Shown here: in pieces, positions 48,301-62,800 of the stretch
Numbering within the stretch: position 1 is the first letter of the stretch
How the letters are laid out: every line of letters starts with the position of its first letter
Source: Sclerurus mexicanus
Taxonomy: Eukaryota; Chordata; Aves; Passeriformes; Furnariidae
Length of the DNA: 64,000 nt
Assembly: GCA_013396755.1 (NCBI GenBank)
Contig: VWZF01005764.1
Span: 980,365 to 1,044,364, forward strand
Direction of reading: 5' to 3'
Made by a program: the position numbers and the translations under genes
The notes under the pieces: generated by a model
What the model saw: only the letters and a program-made list of their open reading frames with translations
Database searches by the model: none
What the model was told of the DNA's origin: nothing

Positions 48301-50899
48301 CTTACAGAGATCCAAGTATAGTAGGTCAGAAACTACAAGGTATTTTTATCCAGTCCAACCTATATTCTTGTCAGAAAGCCATACTAAATTTATTTAGCAA
48401 GACCTATTTTCTGTAAGCCTATGTTTAGCATTGCTTTGTACCACCATCCTTTATTTTTCTGTTGATTATATACCATGATTTTGTGCAACACTGATATCAA
48501 ACTAACCTATCAGTGTCACCCTGGGGTTTTTTGTTTTAAATTATGTTAATGTTTTATTTTCTGTGCAGCCTTCTTTAGCCTCAGCATTTACTGAAAACTA
48601 GCAGCAGTGTTCCAAGAGCTTGTCATCTTGTTCTGTAAGAATTCTTAGACACTGGCTGTCTAATTCTGCAGATATTAAAATAGTCACTCTTGGCAGATAA
48701 ACTCGAAATTTTTCAACCCAGTAAAAAAAGGTAGCGAGGTGGTTCCTAACCTTGTAAAAAGCTTTCCTGACATGGACCCTTGTGTTTTCTGCAGAGCCAG
48801 CACATTTTCGTAGAATTACAACAGAATGAGAGAGGGGTGGGTGAAAATACTTGTGACTATAATGACAATACCAATAATTTAAAAATGCAACATTTTATTA
48901 TCTGAACAATAATAATTTTTGCAATAAACATCTACTGCCTTTGTTACCAAGATTGATGAAATGTACTGTTAATCCCGTACTTTAAAAACCAGGCTCTTAT
49001 CAGATAGTAATGTAACCAGAAGTTGTGGGCTACAGGATTGGTTTCATTTGTTATCTTTTACTTTGTAACTAAAAAAATCACGTCAAATTCCAGAATTTTT
49101 GACAGAAGTGCTTTGCAAAATACAAGTCCTGGAAATATTTTCTTCATTAGAAGGATATTTCATTACTACTACTTTTCTCATGAAGGGAGACATCTTAGTC
49201 ATAAAAAACCCCCAGTGCTGTGTGGTCCTTTTAAATAACCTTTTCCTAAGTAAGGGCTCAGTGCCTTAGTTAATCTCAGTTATACAGGGGGCATTCTGAC
49301 ACTGTCTGCTTTCAGATAGCTTCACAGGAATTATGTAACAGATTTCTACATTTCATATCCAGATCCTACTGAATATTTATGAAGCTCAAAGATCAATTAT
49401 TGTACATTTTAAGGTGATCTGTGACAAATTTATTAAAGCTTGTCAAACTCAAAGTGAAATTGCATGACACTGGAAATGTAGGTATTCAGTGTAGAAACCA
49501 GAGCCTGCAGGTGCGGGGATGCAGAGGAAAGGGTGCCTTGTATGTGCACCAAAAGGGGCTCTAATTGAGACGTGGAATTATCAGAAGTGGTACAATGGGT
49601 CGCTGGTGCCCTATTCCCAGAGACTTGGTAGGTTCCCACTTAGCAAGAAAGTCACAGGTACCCTGTGAAACTCAGTGGCATGAAACTACTGCAAGACAGA
49701 TTAGCTGGTTAGAATTTTCTTTTAATCTAAAAATCATTAACACCGTAGGCTTCAGCTGCCTGTGCAATGCCTCGGAGATCCCACATGATGTCTGCATTCT
49801 GTGATTTAAAGTGATTCAGGTAATTTTAGTGTGGCATTTAATGCTATTCTGTGATTCTGTTTCATGTATTTTGTAAGAAAGCAGGCATTTATTCTTTTAG
49901 AATTATTTTTGGCAGGATCAATCAGTTATCCAGTAGCCTCTTGGTTTGTTGGCAGGATGTGTTCAGGGTGGCTTTATTTTATTTTTTTAATGAAAAAGCA
50001 TATTTTTATTTTTTTCTTCCCCAGTCCTTCAGTTCATGGCTTTGGTAGTGATCAGTGTGATGCCAAAGTTTTCAGAGGAAGAGTTGGACGTTGAATGAAG
50101 TTTTACCACTGACTCAGAAAGAAAATTTGTCTTTGCTGGCATTGGGCCAAATGGCAAATGTTTGTATTTAACTGTGGTTTGAGACATTGTGTGAACAGTA
50201 AGAGAGTTGTGAATATAGTATTTACTTGTATCGTGTTTAAATAACCGACTGTTAGTGCTACTGAGGAAATTTTGCACAAAGATTACAAGGGAAAACAGGC
50301 ATTTCCTCCTTTGGAAAGCGGCTCTTGCTCCACTTCAGAGCAGTGTTTTCTGAATCACGTGGCCAGATGCTTTGACTCAGCTAAGAAAGCTGAATCAGAG
50401 CTATTGCGCAGCTTCTGAGTCAGCTTTTCAGAGTTTAATAAAATTGGTTGGTTAAGTGTGTTTCCTTTTATTTAAAAAAAAAAATCGTAAAAGCGGTCCA
50501 AGTCTGTAAAAGAAGACATAGAAATTTTACAAGGCTTTGAACTTGGTCGTGTCGTGGAGAGATGTTGAAAGGCAGGCTTCTATCTTAAAAGCTGAAGAAA
50601 GAAAGTATCGGATCTCTATCGATAAGCATCTGTTTCTTGTTTTAAATTGGGTTTATATTTTGCTTTGGATTATTTTATGGTTGATTTTCTTGTAATAGAG
50701 AAACTCTGTCAGTGGGTAGTGTTTAAGCACAGCTACAATTTACAGTTCCCATAAAACATGATACGCTGACACATGCTCTCACCCCCTGATTTCTGAGTGA
50801 GGTAAAATAATTGGAGGCATGACTGCACACTTTAGTGATGCCTGCTCAGGTTTAGGTTTTAGTATGTCGTGTGTTGAATCAAATAGGGGTGGCACTAGT

Positions 50900-51011
50900 T
50901 GAGCACTGGAATAGGCTCCCCAGGGAAGGGGGGCTGTCCTGTGCGGGGTCAGGAGTTGGACTCGATGATCTTTTGGGTCCCTTCCAACTCAGGGTATTCT
51001 GTGATTCTATG
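50900..51011 (+). mobile_element. CR1 LINE 3' fragment
   Basis: 'gagcactggaataggctccc', 'ggagttggactcgatgatct' and 'actcagggtattctgtgatt' form a well-preserved CR1 tail in the probable ATXN7 intron. Confidence 0.93.
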
Positions 51012-54000
51012 AAAACACTTGTTTCTCACCACCATTATCCTCCCAATAGTGACTGGAAGCAGGGCAAAACCCCAAAGAGGAGCTGTGGCCTGCTAAAGAA
51101 GAAGGTACACTCTCCTTAGTTTCTTTTTCTTTTTTCAGGGGGCCAAATGCTCCCTCTAAACTATTGCTTTGGTTGCTGTCAAAGGAGATGATTTAAACAA
51201 GTATTTCAAGAGATGTATGATGGGTAACTGGGCATTTCCAGCAGAGACTCTCTGACTCAGAAGGGACAGGTCCAGGTTATGGCATTTTCTCACCTGTCTG
51301 AAGTTGGTTCTACCAAAGGGAAGGTTGGTCTGGCTGAGGCCAACAGGGGTGGCTTTCCTTGAAAGTGGAGGGGGGCAAATGATGTAGTATTTGCTGGTGT
51401 TTTGCTAAAATTATACCAGCCAGAGCACCTTGAAGGAGATGATGAATCTGCACATTTTCTATGCAGTAGCTGAAGTACGAACGTGCTTAAATCCTGCCTC
51501 TATCCAGGGCTAAGCACCTTTCTCTAGGGAGCATTTTGGATTCACGCTCTCTTGAAATTAGGATCATAAGCCCTTTCTTTCAAAAAGGGAGCAAAGGTCA
51601 ATCTTTGCTTTCAAAACCCAGGAGGTGGCAGTGGTTCTGGTTCCCTTTTCGTCATTAGCAGAGCTGTTATCCGCTAGACTGCTCACCACATGTGTGGGAG
51701 ACTTCAACCCAGCCATCCTCCTTCCTGAGGGGATTAATGCCCGTAATTCTTTCCATCAGAGTGAATTTCGTAATCACCAGACTGTTGACTAGTGTAAGGT
51801 GGTGTTGCTGTGAGAAAGACAGACTGAACACAGCAATGTAGCCCAACACAGGAGGTATTCAATGACTGAGGACTAAGGTGTTTAGGGGAATAATCCACTA
51901 AAGCAAACTGGTAATTTCAGAAGTGCAGAATAACAATCAAGTTAATTTTTGCATTGCAGAGCAGATTCTGTTCAAAGATGTGTGAGTACCTCCCTGGTGA
52001 TTTCCATACTTTATTTGAAAGCAGGGATAGAATTTGAGCTTGGAAAGTGTAAGAAACAGAAAAAAAACCCCACGACAAATAAATTGTGAAATAAAATAAT
52101 CTGCCTCATAAAATGTTTTGGTGAGTTGGAAAAGGTAAATAGACATATTAAATGGGAAAGATTGGGGAAATGGGGAACTGGACACAAAATACATTATCTG
52201 TAAAGTACATGTATATGTGTAGGTATTTATATGTAAATTTGCATTTGGGATGTGAAAGTGGTTATATGTGTGCCCAAAACACTGAGCAAAAAGTGTTATT
52301 TCTCCTAATAGTAGTTACAAAGCTGTGTAACAATGTATCTAAATGTTTATAATAATGTTTTAGCTAGGTTACAAGGTAACTTTTCTTATACTGTTTTCGT
52401 AGAGGTGACATAAACACCATTCAGGGTGGCTTTTTGGGTTGTGTTTTTTGTAAAACTTAGTGCACAATGTTTGAAACCCATGAGTTCTTTTTGGTCCTCT
52501 GCCTTTCACTTTTATATTAATAAAAATTTAAATTTTGATTATAGATGGAGAGAATTGAGCTAATAAAAGAGGCAAGGGAGATAAATTAGATTTTATAACT
52601 TAGATGGATAAAGATTGGCTTGTAGGAGATGAGAGTAAAACAAAGCCATGTTAATAATAACTACAAGTATGCACCTGTGATTTTGTGGTTCATGGTAAAT
52701 ATTTTCACTTCGGTTTCATTCCAGTGTCACTTTGGCAGTTACGAGTTGGTGGTTTTTTGTTCATTTTTGAGATCTTCTTGTGGTTTTTGGGGAGTGTGTG
52801 TGTATATGTATTTATGTATAAGTTAGGATGGTGTTGAACAATAACGTATCCTGAAATAAAATTGTGCACCCGTAGGTTAAAATAAAACATAAAGGATTTT
52901 ATTTTTTTTAATTGTCATGAGTTAAAAATTTAATTTAAAAATTACCTAAATTGCACTTGAGCTGCAGCCACTTTGCCTCGATTGGAGTTGGTGATGATTA
53001 CAGTCAGGTTTCCTCGTGCAGCTTTTTTTTCCTGTTGTTACATGGAAGATTTGCACAGGCAGGAGGGACTGACTGTAACTGAGGTTCATGTCATCAAACA
53101 AATGGAAGGAAATAGCTCACGAGCTGTTGTTTTCAAATGTTTACATTGAAGAAGTCTGTCCTGGTCTTGAAAGCTCTTGAAGGGATTTTGAACTTTACCT
53201 GTCCTCTCAGACGTTGGCTGACTTGTAATATGATGGTGATACAGGTAATGAGTTTCCCAATGAATGGGTTATTCTTATGGAATCTTGACTTGTAATTGCC
53301 TCTTCACAGGCTGTTCCTCATCATGTCTTTCTAGGACTGGCTTACTAAATTTGGCACGGGAGTTTCAACTCTGAGACAGCCATTTTGCAGCCTACATTTT
53401 CTTCTATTTCTGTTAATATCAGTGACTGTAATTGCTGTCCTGTATCTTCTTATGAGATGGGTGCTATGAGAACGTGTTGGTCCCTTGAAGAGGCCTCTTA
53501 AAGTCACTTGGCAAGTAAAGTTGTCTTTAAGTAAGCAGTTGTTCTCTGCTGGCTTCTGTGCAGGTGGTGTCTTTGAGCAGCTGCAATACTGTCGTGGCTT
53601 GGGAAAAAATAAGTAACGGGCAGCCCTTGCACAAGGCAGCTCCTGGGAGGTGTGGGTAGGGTACAGCACTGTGTGCTGTAGTTGAGAAATGTAACTCACG
53701 ACAGTAATTCAGGACAAAATGTAGTTCTCTTGGACAAAGCTATAGAAATAGGAAAATATTACGTTAACTATGTGTCAGTATAGTTAAAGGAATGATTTCT
53801 GCTAATCCAGCTGTCAGCAGGGCCCAGACTTGGCTACGCTCCATTATCCTTTTTGTTGAGAAAGGAGGAAGAGGTAATTGGAAGTTCCATGATCTCTGAT
53901 GTCAAGTCAAAGATCTTCCCAGGCAAGTGTCTTCATCGAGAGGAGTGTTGATATGTGATATAGTTGTCTGTCGTTATCAGAGAATTTAAATCTTAAGAAT

Positions 54001-54699
54001 AAAATTTGTGTTAGAAATAGAAATCCTTCAAAAAGAGAAAATGTCACTATTGAGAGTTTATGCACATAAATAAAATACTGGAGGATATATGAAAGAAAAA
54101 TCTCCCTTTTGCGTGATCAGAATTTGTGAAAATTTACTTTGATGTTTTCAGATCAATTTTTGACATTGTGTTTTTCTTGTCATTTGATGAGTATTTTTCT
54201 GTGTCTCTGGTTCTTCACAGCTCTTCTTTGTGCATCATCTCTGATATCTATGGGAAAGTGCATAGTTTGGCTGCAGGGCAAAGGGGCCAACCTCTTTTTT
54301 TTATTTGTGCTCACACCATAATAATGATGTTTATTAAGTCAGGAACATGACTTGAATTTTTAAAGTGATATGGTTATCATCTGTGCTTTTGTTTGGTTTA
54401 TTTATAAGTAAAATCACTGCATAGGAATGGAGTGCTCTAGCTGAGCTTCCTAAACTTTTAAGACAAAAAAAAAACCAACTCAAAGCTATACAAAAGTATT
54501 AAGGATGAAAAGAAGTTAAAATAAGTCTTATTGGTCTGGTTTAGTTTTGAAATAAAGTATTGACTGCACACGTGGAGAACATAATTAAATGACATTAGGA
54601 AAGAGCAAGTGTGAAGATGCGATTGCAGTTGCTTAAATACCTAAAAAACATTATGTATAAACAATGTGTGCCACAAGAATGCAATTCTTTAACTTAAAC

Positions 54700-54995
54700 A
54701 AAAGGGGACTGAAGGGGTGTGAACACAGATCTTTTGAAGGGCATTGTGTCAAGTGGGGAAAGAAGTAGATCATGTTGCAGCAATGAAGACTGATCATGGG
54801 CAAACAGTTTTCTAGTGGAAGTATTGAAAGGTTGGAATAATCACCATTGTGGGGACAATGGTGCATCCATTGCCCCAGGTCTTTAAGAACAGGTTTGATT
54901 ACCTGTATTGTTCCCACCAGGCTGTTTAATTATCATGCCCTGGGGCTGAGGGATGGGCTGTCTGACCTTTGGTGGTTCCTTCCATCTCTCCTTTG
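54700..54995 (+). mobile_element. Old CR1-like LINE 3' fragment
   Basis: 'ggtctttaagaacaggtttg', 'ggggctgagggatgggctgt' and 'tggttccttccatctctcct' resemble an ancient CR1 3' region. It is much more diverged than the other copies and the ends are approximate. Confidence 0.55.
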
Positions 54996-56845
54996 GTTAA
55001 CAGATCTTTAACTACACATTAGAGAGATTTTAATAGGATCAGAGTACATGATACATGCTGAAACCTATTTTCCACTCCTGTAACCTGTTTATCAGTTTAT
55101 TCTATTTTAACTGGAATTCATTGTATCTGTAAAAAAGGCTGTGGTAGTTTTCAAGGAAAGGTTGTTTTTTTCAATGGGTTTGGTTTTTTTGAGGCGTACT
55201 TCTTGCATGTCATCATCTAGGACAATACTGTAATGAGTCCCTGTCGTCCTTCTGTTTAAATATTCTTCTCTGCTGTAATGTTGCATCCAGGCCAGTTAGA
55301 AAATTGTTATTCTGCTTGGAAAAACTACAGGGATTCATCGAGTTCCTTGTGGGGAAAAACATGTCCTGAGTGTGGATCAGAATGAGCAGTTGTTCCAGCT
55401 GGCTGCATCCATGCACGAGGAGGAAACTGTTGATTTCAGTAGCTGCAGCTTGGATTATGGTTCATACATAGGTAGCTGTGTTCGACAGCGAGTTTTGTAA
55501 TCCCGGCTAATTTTATTTTATCTGTGAGTGTGTATCCCCTTAGGAAAAATTAATTTCTTGGTGGGACTAACAGTAAGAGGATGAATACTGTGGGACCTGA
55601 AGGTTGTGAATCTAATGCAACAACAAATGTGAGAAGAAATCTTCTGGGTTTTATAATGCTTTATTACCAGTCTTCCTGTCCATGAGCAGAAGAGTGAGGA
55701 AATGAGAACTGATTTCTTCACAAGGCATTATTAGTCATAGCTAATAAATTATTTTAATAGCTAAAGATTATGCTAACACTCACCTACATGGCTATGGCTT
55801 CATATCTCCTTATAGTTTGCAGAGAAGGTAACTGCTACTGGGAATATTTTAAAATGCAAATTACTACATTCTCCAGGTAAATGATAACAAAAAAATCCTT
55901 TTATTCAGCTAAAGAGTATCTAGCGGTTGGTTGATTAATGCTTGAGTATTAGGTGCTTTATTAATAGCTACATAAGTAGTAGTTAGGAAAAGATACGATT
56001 TTTGTATAGTATAATAAGCAGCTGTGAATTAATACAATATATAAATATGTGTCACGTTTACAGTGTGTGAGAAGAGCTGTTGGCTCAGGTGGGCTTTTGT
56101 AGACATTTAAGACACTAGTATATTTGGGTCAGTATGAATATATTTCTTAAAATGAAAATGTTAAGGTTTTTAAATTAAGTTTCATGCAACTAAAAAGACA
56201 TTTTTCATCTCATTAGTATCACTAATGTCATGAATGTTAAAGCCTTGTCAGCATTTTAACACAGGTAGTCTTTGAAATGTCACTGTTGCATCTTCAGCTA
56301 ATGAGATTCTGTGCTCAGTTTCTTAGCATGGCCCAGCATATTTCTTGGCTAAAAAGCTGAAACACAGGATTTACTTGAAGAACAGTATGGTGCTATTTTA
56401 TGTATGTTTTCCCCACACATACAACTTAAGTGTGTATAACAAAATTGCATTTTTCAGAGAAAAGCAGGGAGACATGGGCTAAATGCTCATTAATCATGGG
56501 TTCATACATTACATATTGAGAAGAGAAACCTATGTAATTTAATCTTTTAAGCTAGTTGTACGTTTCTAGAATGTGAGTCCTTGTGTTTTTTTGGCTGGGA
56601 TTGACATTTCCTTCCTCGCTGTAACATTTCTGTCCTCGTCCCTGCCCTGTTCCATGGGAGGCGATGCGCTCAGACTCTAGGTGGCAGTCACTGGTAGGCA
56701 AAGGGAAGAGTCGTTCTGGGATGGATGCTGAGCTGAGACCCTGCAAGTCCCTGCGCTGATTGGCTTCTCTAACTGGAATTTTTATGGTGTTGGACAGCAC
56801 TAAAAGTGTCACTTCAGCTTCTCTCCCTTCTGTACTGCAACAGAA

Positions 56846-56890
56846 GAAAGGGAGAAAAAAGAAAAGGGGAAAAAAAAAAAAAGAGAAAAT
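56846..56890. repeat. Purine-rich A/G tract
   Basis: An A- and G-only stretch of about 40 bases (aagaaagggagaaaaaagaa and onward) lies in the probable ATXN7 intron. Confidence 0.75.
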
Positions 56891-59800
56891 GTTGCAGTGA
56901 AACATTTGCAGAGGAGAGCTCTTGTATAGCAGCATGACTCCTGTCCTAGATTAACCGAAATAAATTTGCTTATAATGGAAGAAATACCAGTTTCCCGCTA
57001 AATTCAGTTTCAAGGAGTAAAATAGATTGGCCAAGGTTCAGCCAAGGATAATAGGAGTGGTGGAGATATGTGTGATTGTAATTTCATTTAATTGAATGGG
57101 GATTTCCCCACAGCCTGATGGGCAAGTGTTGAAGGAGAAACTGTTCTCTTTTTGCTTAAGACCTTGTGTCTTCCACCACCCTCCTGCCTCCCCATCCTCG
57201 CTTTGCAGTATCAGTCCTCTCTGATTTCCAAACTCCCTCCCATCATTTTACAGGTAATTCCCGTCCTTCATACGTGTTATCAGTTTGTCTCTTGATTCTC
57301 CACTCTGTCTCTTCTCTTTAAAGTAGGATGGGCTTTAAGTTTTTCTCTCCCTTTCTTGGTATAGGTGCTGTTTGCCTCCCTAACTCCTCGGTACTGAACA
57401 GTTTGATGTAAAGCTGCGGTTAGAAAAGGCAGCAACACTGAAGCAAATGAGCAACAGCTTCTCACCTCTTGCTGTGCAGGGCTGATTGCGCTTCATGAGG
57501 TGCATGCTGCTTGATAAGAAAGCTGTTGTTATCATAAATACAGTTCAAACCCAGGATTAATCTATACACGTTATTTATCTCTGGTTTCAAACACAGTGCC
57601 CAATTGCAGTCTTGTTTACGTATATGCAGATCCCAAGAAACTCTTTGGAAAGAACTGGAGTAATTCTGGATTTATAGAGATATATGTTAAGGGTATGTTT
57701 TGGTCTTCAGTTTTAATGATAAGGAAATTATTTACTGTTATTTTGGATATTGTATTAACTATTAGCATTAGTAAAGGGACTCTGATCCTCTTTAGTGCTT
57801 TACAAATATTCTGCAGGACAGTTTCTGCACTAAAGAAGAGTAACTGAAAATCACAAGATCTTGATTTTTGCTTGATACAGTCCTAGCAACAAGCTTTTAA
57901 TTTCTTAATGTGTTAGTTTCAGTTGTGGAAAATGGAAAAATACTGATTTTTTTAAAAAGGAAAGGTGCTTCAGTTGCAGAGGAATGAGAAAACCCAAGAC
58001 AACCAAAGCTTTAATTAAGTCTATATTTTTGCATGTTTATAATGAAAAGTACAATTGACATTTCTAGAGCCGAGTTGTACAATTCACATTCAAGTGCATT
58101 TCTAAAGCCAGTCTGGACTATCGTTTGTGAGGGAAAGCTTTGTGAGAGCTAGCAGTAATTTAGTACAGATTTCTGTGTTAAGTTCATGTGCAAGAAATGC
58201 AAGATAGAGGTAATTCTGGTATTATGTCAAGGTTACATATTAGGATGACAGGTATCACAGTCCCTAATAGATTGCACAGGACAGAGATAATGAAGAGTGA
58301 TGCTTTCTGTTCCCGAGCCTGCCTTGGGCCTGGTATGTAACTCTGGGCAAATCACTCCTCCTTCCTCAATTTTTCTGTCTGTAAAAATGATGGTAATGAT
58401 ATGGATTATTTTGTGTTTCATTTTGAGATCTAAAGGGAATACCTAGAAATGAAGTGGTAGAAGCATAAGAGGAAATACACAGTGGTAAAATAAGCATCCC
58501 TATTGCAGACAGCTTTGTTCTGGCAACTGATTATAAAATTATTGATTCTACTGTTCTTTCCTGTTGAGGGTGTCACTATGTACTTGTTCACAGGACTGAA
58601 GGAAAAAAATTTTGTTCTTTCTTATGCTAGCCTATCTTTAGCTTCTCATTCAGAATGTACGCTGAGGTTATTCTGCTTTTTTCTTACCCATTACCATCCC
58701 CATGAGGGACAGTTAAAGCTGTAGTTGGTGGAGGATAAGGACAGCAAAGGTCTGTCTTTTCTCTATCTCCTCCCTTTCTATCTCTCTGTCTCTCTTTGGC
58801 CGTTGCAAATGTAGGTCATATTGCATCACCATAAAATGGAACAGTCAGAAAGGTGTTTGAAAAATGCTGACATCCTTAGCCTGGGGTGCATGCCAGTGTC
58901 CTTTGTTTACATTGAGAATAGTGGTGTACCTGTGTAAGAACCAGCATCTCTGTTAAGGTTAGTGGTATGGTACCTGAATTATGAGTCAGATTTTAAGATG
59001 ACTTTCATCTGCCTGCAGTAATTTAAAATTAGACAGATAAAATGCAGCCACTCAAAATAATGATATACACGAGGAGCTAATTTGAAATCCTTAATCTGCA
59101 ATAACTGTGACAGTGTAGTTTGAATAATATTACCTTTAACAGAGAAGCTCAGTAATACATTTTGCAAATCATATTAATCATGTACTCTCAATTGTCTTGA
59201 TTAGCTGTGCTTTTCTGTCTTGAAAACTATGTTTATATTATACATTTGTATATTCTTTTTTATGTTACTGTTTTACTTCGTGCTCTTTGAAATGATCCAA
59301 TCAGAATTTTATTTATTTTAAAAATGGAAAATCCTGATGTCCAATGTCTTAGTGCTTACTACCAGGCTTTTATTGTTTGTGTTTCTGATGTAATGCAAGT
59401 TGCAATTGGTGTGAAATATTCCTATGGCATTAAATGCAGAATGTATCTTTTTCTTCTCCACAGATCTATATAAATACAATTTTAGAAGAAATGTATAAAT
59501 ATAGTTTCAACTGTCCTTATTTATCTTAGTTTGCTGCAGTAAGCTAACGTTTTTTATGGATTGAACTTTCAAATAGTGGTATAAATCATACTGCAAGATG
59601 TAGGGGTTTTGAAATGTAAGACAAGATACTTTCATATAGAAAGTCTTTCATTATTTCTGAAACTAGGTATGTTTTTTACCTTTCTGTTCTATGCTTTGTG
59701 TGGTTGTATTTTAACTGTTTCTTATGACTTTGTTCATCTTACTGCTAAAGAAGACTTCTAAGTTAAAAGAGAAATAGTTGGAAGATGAAAAAAAAACCAG

Positions 59801-62800
59801 TGAGGACATGATTTGTTGAGGAAGATAATGAAAGTGATCTTTTTCTGTTATTATTAGACAAAGGAAAATTATATAGTCAAAGTTAAGACCCCTGAAGTGC
59901 ACATTGCTGTGCATAATTGTTTTGCACTTTTTATCAGTTTATTTATAATTATTCAAAAGGTGTTGTTGCTTTTGCATTGATTAAGGTATTAGTTATGTAG
60001 TAACTAAGATATTAGTCATTTAAGTTTGACCTTTCTCGTTATCTGTGAAGATATCTATCTGTGTTTGAAATAGTTTCAGAAGAACTGGTATCGTTATTAT
60101 ATTTTGAACCAAATATTTTGTTCCACTTGTGTTTGCACAAATAATAGTAAATATTTGGGTAATTCTGATAAATACTTCCTATTGGTATACGTAGGAAATA
60201 CATGAAATCTTGAGAAGCTGCATTTTGTAATTGGTGTTTACAGAAGTTTGGTGTCTAATCTGTCTGAAGCATGTAGCTGGTAGTTATTTTTCAGTCAGTG
60301 TAGATGTGAAGAATTGTGTCTCCCAGAGGGACTAGGAGGGCCAACTGTGCAATTGGTGGTTGTGATACCATCTTTGACCGTCTGAGATTCTGTAGCTGGT
60401 GGTCCCAGTCAGTCTCCAGCAGCAGACAAGATTAACCTGAGCACTACTCTGATTTACCCTTCAGTTACCCGCTGGCCATAACAGCAGCCCCTGGTCTGCT
60501 TCTGCCTGGTCCTGTGCCCTCACACACCCCTCCTGCACCCACTTTTCCAAGGGGCAGAAAAAGACCTCATGAAGTTATCCCCACACTTATAAAATGGCTA
60601 AATGAAACCCAGTACTGCAGTGATTATACCTAACACATCCAAAACTTTTTTTATATAAATGTAACCTTTGTATTTTATCTTAAATTTGGGTATTTAGTAG
60701 ATAACAAAGGGGGGGAAAAAAGTGTTCCCAAATGTAGGCACATTCTTTCGTGCGTGTTACCAAGAGACAAAAAGACATACCTTTATGTTTCCTTTATTTT
60801 GATGAGTTGATTTGCAATTGCAACTTTCATGTAAATGTGTTTCCCCCTAAATGGTTAATACACATTAGTCAGTGTAACTGTGCCTATATTGTATACTTCT
60901 GTGTTGATACAGTGTTGACTGGGGTATTGCTTTTGCTCTGCCAGGCTGTGGTTTCCTGTCTTGCATATCAGTAACTTCTCAAAGTATTAAATAGAAATTG
61001 CAACCAAGTGTCTTTGATAGTCAGGCAAGCAAAGTGGCATAATGCTTCACTGGTTTGGAAATGCAGGCCCTTTTCCATTTTCTTGAATTGCTGCTTTGGC
61101 TGGTTTTGTCATCCTTCCACCTTTCAGCTAGATCTCCCTTTTCCAAGGTACCAAGTGCACCTTCTGGAAAGAGAGCTCCTCCTGGCTGGTTCTCAATCAT
61201 CCCATCGCTTCTTTGCATTACTCTCTGCTGACAGTTGTGGTTGTAATTGACCTGCTGTAAATTCTCAACAAGAATCATTCCTGTTCCTTGCCACCCATTA
61301 TCCAGAGAAAGAGTTCCCTTTAAAGGGTCGTTAAGCTGTCACTTTATTCTTTTGAAAGTTATTCTTTTAACTTCCCTCAAACTCAGCTGCAGATGTAATC
61401 CCTACAGCAAAATTCACAGGTGGTGACATAGTACGCTCTGATCTCATATATAGGAATAATATTTTTGCTGATCTTTCCTTCACCCTCATCTGGTCCATTT
61501 CTTGTACTTACCATTTATAATTTTTTCTAGATTTTTATGTCTTTAGAGATGTCTTCTCTTTTATAGTTTTTGTTTTCATATTTGCATGAAGCCGCAGAAT
61601 TTGCCTTTTATGTAACAAATAACACATAAGGATAAAAGTGTTTTGGATGCAGAGCTCCCATATCCCCTAAAGAAATTGGGGTAGAGATGGAGGAGTGAGT
61701 TACTTCCACTGCAGGGAAGTCATATGCCTGAAGGGATGGGGACTTTGAGGCTAAACACTGAATGATCCTCTGGGAAGGGGATGGTCCATATGAATTCGGA
61801 GTCTCCTGTCCAAAACTAACAATGGAAAAAGGATTTTTGACAAACACTGCATTGCATTTTCCCAGTCAACAGCAGCAAGAACTGAAGAGTAAGTTTTATA
61901 CTGTCGTACTCCCTGAGACTTGTATGTGAAACAAGGAAATACAATGTTTTCTGAGACTTGTACTAGTGTAGAAATTTGTTAATGGTCACTTTTACAAAGC
62001 ACAAAGCAGAACAGTCACTGCAGAGGAGAGAGGAAAAATAATATTGGACTTGCTCTCAAGACTTGTCCATTGACATGACAAATTTGGATTTTATGAGAAA
62101 ACTAGAAAACATTTAAGCTAGGATGTGTTTCTTAGTATCAAGTATATCACTGAGCAGAGTCAATCTTAGAAACAGTAAATATATTTCTAGGTGATCTCAG
62201 TCAAGGTACTGTCAGCTGCTAAGCTGCAGTTTAAAGGAAAAGGGAAAAAAAAGGGTTTATCCTCAGTACATAAAAAAGACTTTAAAGACATGAACTCAGT
62301 TTGCAGACAGCTTCCCAGAGGAGCAGCAGCAGAAGCTGGGAAAAGCATCATTCTGGCCCTTCCACTGTGGCAGAGCCCTGCAGCCCATGGGATGACTTGA
62401 ATGCCCTTTTGGACTACATTCCTCTTATCTGGACTTGGAGGGGAAAAAATAGTTTCCTCTGAAGTGCCACATAGTCTCAGCACTAGGATGACTTATTTAT
62501 GTGTATCTTCATGGCTTTTTAGTGATGAAAAAGAACCAGGAGTTTAATTTCAAAGCACTTACAAAAATCAATTAATTGATCTTAAATATAACCTGTGCAC
62601 AAAAATGGTTTGATTTTTTTCAAGTTTTAACAGGGCTTTGATTTATGCTAAACCAAAGCAAACCGGGCTTAAGTTTAGTTTATATAGACAATCAGTTTAT
62701 AAGCATTGAATGAAAGGATCTTAAAAACCTGAGCTTGAGATGGTAAAAGTTCCTTTTGTGGGAAGGCCTCAGTGTGTAAATGTCTCTAATTTTTGTTAAA

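Noticed and set aside
48320..48520. Possible old interspersed repeat (ccagtccaacctatattc and following)
   Set aside because: It faintly resembles a reversed CR1 end and another dispersed motif seen in amniotes, but the match is too weak to name by eye.
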